Of a DNA stretch of 16,745 nt, positions 15,481 to 16,745 are shown piece by piece. Both the position numbers and the translations under genes were made by a program. The notes beneath the pieces were generated by a model, which was not told the origin of the DNA, searched no databases, and saw only the letters and a program-made list of their open reading frames with translations. The stretch lies in the NCBI GenBank assembly GCA_964358485.1, contig CAYHPY010000084.1:1-16745 (forward strand). Direction: 5' to 3'. The DNA comes from CAYHPY01 sp964358485. GTDB taxonomy: Bacteria > Elusimicrobiota > Elusimicrobia > UBA1565 > UBA9628. Position 1 is the stretch's first letter; each line of letters starts with the position of its first letter.

Positions 15481-16110
15481 ATGGGCGCGCAACCGATCGG
15501 TCTCAAGGAAATTCTCATCGCCGGCGGGCCGACCCTGGCCCTGCTCATCCTTCTTTCGGTGTACTCCCTGGCCCTCATCTGGGAAAGATACCGGGCCTAC
15601 GCCAAGGCCCGCGCCGGGCTTCCGGGATTTTTGGACAAGCTCCGACACATGATCCGGGACGGAAACCTCGCCGAGGCGGTGAATCTCTCGCGCGCCCACA
15701 AAGGCCCCGCCGCGGGGGTCGTCATGGCCAGCCTCGTCGGCCCCAGCAACCGGGAGGAAAGGCGCCGCTCCACCGAACGGGCCGTGGCCCGCGCCTTGGC
15801 GGATTTGGAACGGGGCGTGGCCCAGCTCGGGACCATCGCCAGCGTGTCTCCCTTCATCGGCCTGTTCGGCACCGTGATCGGGGTCATGCGGGCCTTCAAG
15901 GACTTGGCCTCCGCCGCCGGGGCGGGGCCGGGGGTGGTCGCGGTCGGCATCTCCGAGGCCTTGGTCTGCACGGCGGCCGGGCTTTTCGTGGCCATCCCCG
16001 CCGTGGCCTTCTATAATTATTTCCGTCATCAATCCTCCCGCATGGCCGAGGAGCTGGGCTGGATCTCGGAGGAGATCATCGAGACCCTGTCCGAGCGCGC
16101 CGCCAAGTGA
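15481..16110 (+). CDS. exbB: ExbB/TolQ-family proton channel protein
   Basis: A 209-residue inner-membrane protein of the MotA/TolQ/ExbB family, which with ExbD/TolR uses the proton gradient to energise TonB or TolA. TM1 is at about 11-33 (ILIAGGPTLALLILLSVYSL), TM2 at about 113-140 and TM3 at about 155-178. SPFIGLFGTVIGVMRAF and EALVCTAAGLFVAIPAVAFYN are the family signatures. Thr131 and Thr164 have the same 33-residue spacing as the channel threonines of E. coli ExbB (148 and 181). The ATG at 15481 gives the expected short N-terminus; it has no ribosome binding site and follows closely after a strong promoter candidate. The TGA overlaps the next GTG. Whether the set is Tol-Pal or TonB type cannot be decided from this end of the cluster. 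Confidence 0.92.
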   Translation: MGAQPIGLKEILIAGGPTLALLILLSVYSLALIWERYRAYAKARAGLPGFLDKLRHMIRDGNLAEAVNLSRAHKGPAAGVVMASLVGPSNREERRRSTERAVARALADLERGVAQLGTIASVSPFIGLFGTVIGVMRAFKDLASAAGAGPGVVAVGISEALVCTAAGLFVAIPAVAFYNYFRHQSSRMAEELGWISEEIIETLSERAAK

Positions 16111-16511
16111 AGGTCCACGACCTTCGCCGCCCGATCGTCGACCTCAACCTCATTCCCCTCATCGACGTGTCCTTGATCCTGGTCATCATTTTCATGGTCC
16201 TGACCCCGATCCTGGTGCAGTCCCAATTGACCGTGAAGCTCCCCAAGGCCGACAGCGGCACGCCGCCGCCCGGGGAGTCGACGGTCACCGTGATGATCAG
16301 CCGCTCCGGAAACCTTCTTATCGACGGCACGGCGGTGCGTTGGGCCAAGCTCGAACGCGAGCTCACTCTTCGTCTTCCCAAAGCGGCCCAGAAGACCCTC
16401 CTGGTCCAGGCCGACCGCAGCGTCGCCGTCGAGAAGGTGGTCCTCGTCCTGGACGCGGCCAAGAAACTCGGCGTGGGGCGCCTGGGCATCGGGGTCTCCC
16501 CGGAGGGCTGA
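16107..16511 (+). CDS. exbD: ExbD/TolR-family protein
   Basis: A 134-residue partner of the ExbB/TolQ channel. A short cytoplasmic N-terminus leads to one TM helix, IPLIDVSLILVIIFMVLTPI, with Asp20 in LIDV matching the essential proton-carrying Asp of ExbD/TolR. A periplasmic domain follows (TVTVMISRSGNLLIDGTAV and KTLLVQADRSVAVEKVVLVL). The length is normal for the family. The GTG start at 16107 overlaps the upstream stop by four bases (GTGA), so the two are probably made in a fixed ratio. The next gene starts one base after the stop. Confidence 0.93.
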   Translation: MKVHDLRRPIVDLNLIPLIDVSLILVIIFMVLTPILVQSQLTVKLPKADSGTPPPGESTVTVMISRSGNLLIDGTAVRWAKLERELTLRLPKAAQKTLLVQADRSVAVEKVVLVLDAAKKLGVGRLGIGVSPEG

Positions 16512-16512
16512 A

Positions 16513-16745
16513 ATGTTTCCCGAGACCATGCGCCCCTATCTGGCCTGGTCGCTCGGGGCGCATCTGGCCCTCGGGGCGCTCTTCGGAGCGGTGATCTCCG
16601 GAGTGTCCCTCAAAAAAGAGCCGGTCTACCAGATCGACTTCGTCGGGCCGACCAGGGTCCTGCACGCCGGGGCCGCCGCCCGGGAGCCCGAGGCGGCCAA
16701 AACCGCCGCGGCGAGGGCCCCCGCCCGGATAATGGCGCCCGCGGC
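16513..16745 (+). CDS. TonB/TolA-like energy transducer, 5' part (runs off window)
   Basis: The first 77 residues of a frame open to the window end. A short N-terminus (MFPETMRPYLAW) is followed by a hydrophobic helix (about 10-31, SLGAHLALGALFGAVISGV), then a linker and an Ala/Pro-rich region as in TonB and TolA. Ser13 and His17 have the spacing of the essential Ser16/His20 pair in the E. coli TonB TM helix, which favours a transducer role. ATG 16513 has a good ribosome binding site (GGAGG, 16502-16506) inside the end of exbD. The C-terminal domain that would separate TonB from TolA is outside the window. Confidence 0.75.
   Translation, partial: MFPETMRPYLAWSLGAHLALGALFGAVISGVSLKKEPVYQIDFVGPTRVLHAGAAAREPEAAKTAAARAPARIMAPA

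Overview
This is a GC-rich bacterial window (by eye about two thirds G+C) with tightly packed, translationally coupled genes. An ExbB/ExbD/TonB-type energy-transduction cluster, secreted and membrane-anchored proteins, and a MoxR/DUF58/BatA-type operon point to a Gram-negative (diderm) organism. The combination with DUF2723-TPR membrane proteins is reminiscent of high-GC Elusimicrobiota or similar poorly cultured lineages. That placement is an impression and cannot be confirmed here.

Layout. (1) Positions 1-1229, plus strand: 3' part of an acyl-CoA dehydrogenase gene whose start lies outside the window. (2) Positions 1244-2333: a complete IS630-family insertion sequence with 28-bp terminal inverted repeats and TA target duplications. 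Its transposase is split into two frames joined by a -1 frameshift at a run of eight A residues. The element sits between the dehydrogenase stop codon and a strong terminator hairpin (2340-2380) that probably once ended the dehydrogenase transcript. (3) Positions 2473-3042, plus strand: a small protein with an HExxH metallopeptidase-like motif and a lipoprotein-like leader upstream of any normal start codon, followed by a terminator. (4) Positions 3157-15391, minus strand: one long operon of seven genes read right to left. In order they are a secreted/anchored protein of unknown function, MoxR-type AAA+ ATPase, DUF58 protein, BatA/VWA protein fused to DUF4159, VWA/glutamine-amidotransferase-like membrane protein, and two tandem DUF2723 (GT-C-like) membrane proteins with C-terminal TPRs. 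From the DUF58 gene onward every junction overlaps by 4 or 8 bases. (5) Positions 15481 to the end, plus strand: exbB/tolQ-like, exbD/tolR-like and the 5' part of a tonB/tolA-like gene.

How the parts may work together. The minus-strand operon couples an AAA+ chaperone with VWA-domain proteins (DUF58, BatA-like), the arrangement of Bat-type operons, whose products are thought to act at the cell envelope. It also carries two predicted membrane glycosyltransferases of the TMEM260/DUF2723 type. A link between envelope assembly or stress and protein or glycan glycosylation is my inference. The operon and the ExbB/ExbD/TonB cluster diverge from an 89-bp region holding back-to-back promoter candidates. 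A dyad (CAAGGGC-N8-GCCCTTG) overlaps both candidate -35 boxes, so the two envelope clusters may be co-regulated. The ExbB transcript may be leaderless.

No tRNA, rRNA, CRISPR array or prophage genes were seen. All stretches of more than about 300 bases contain a gene.
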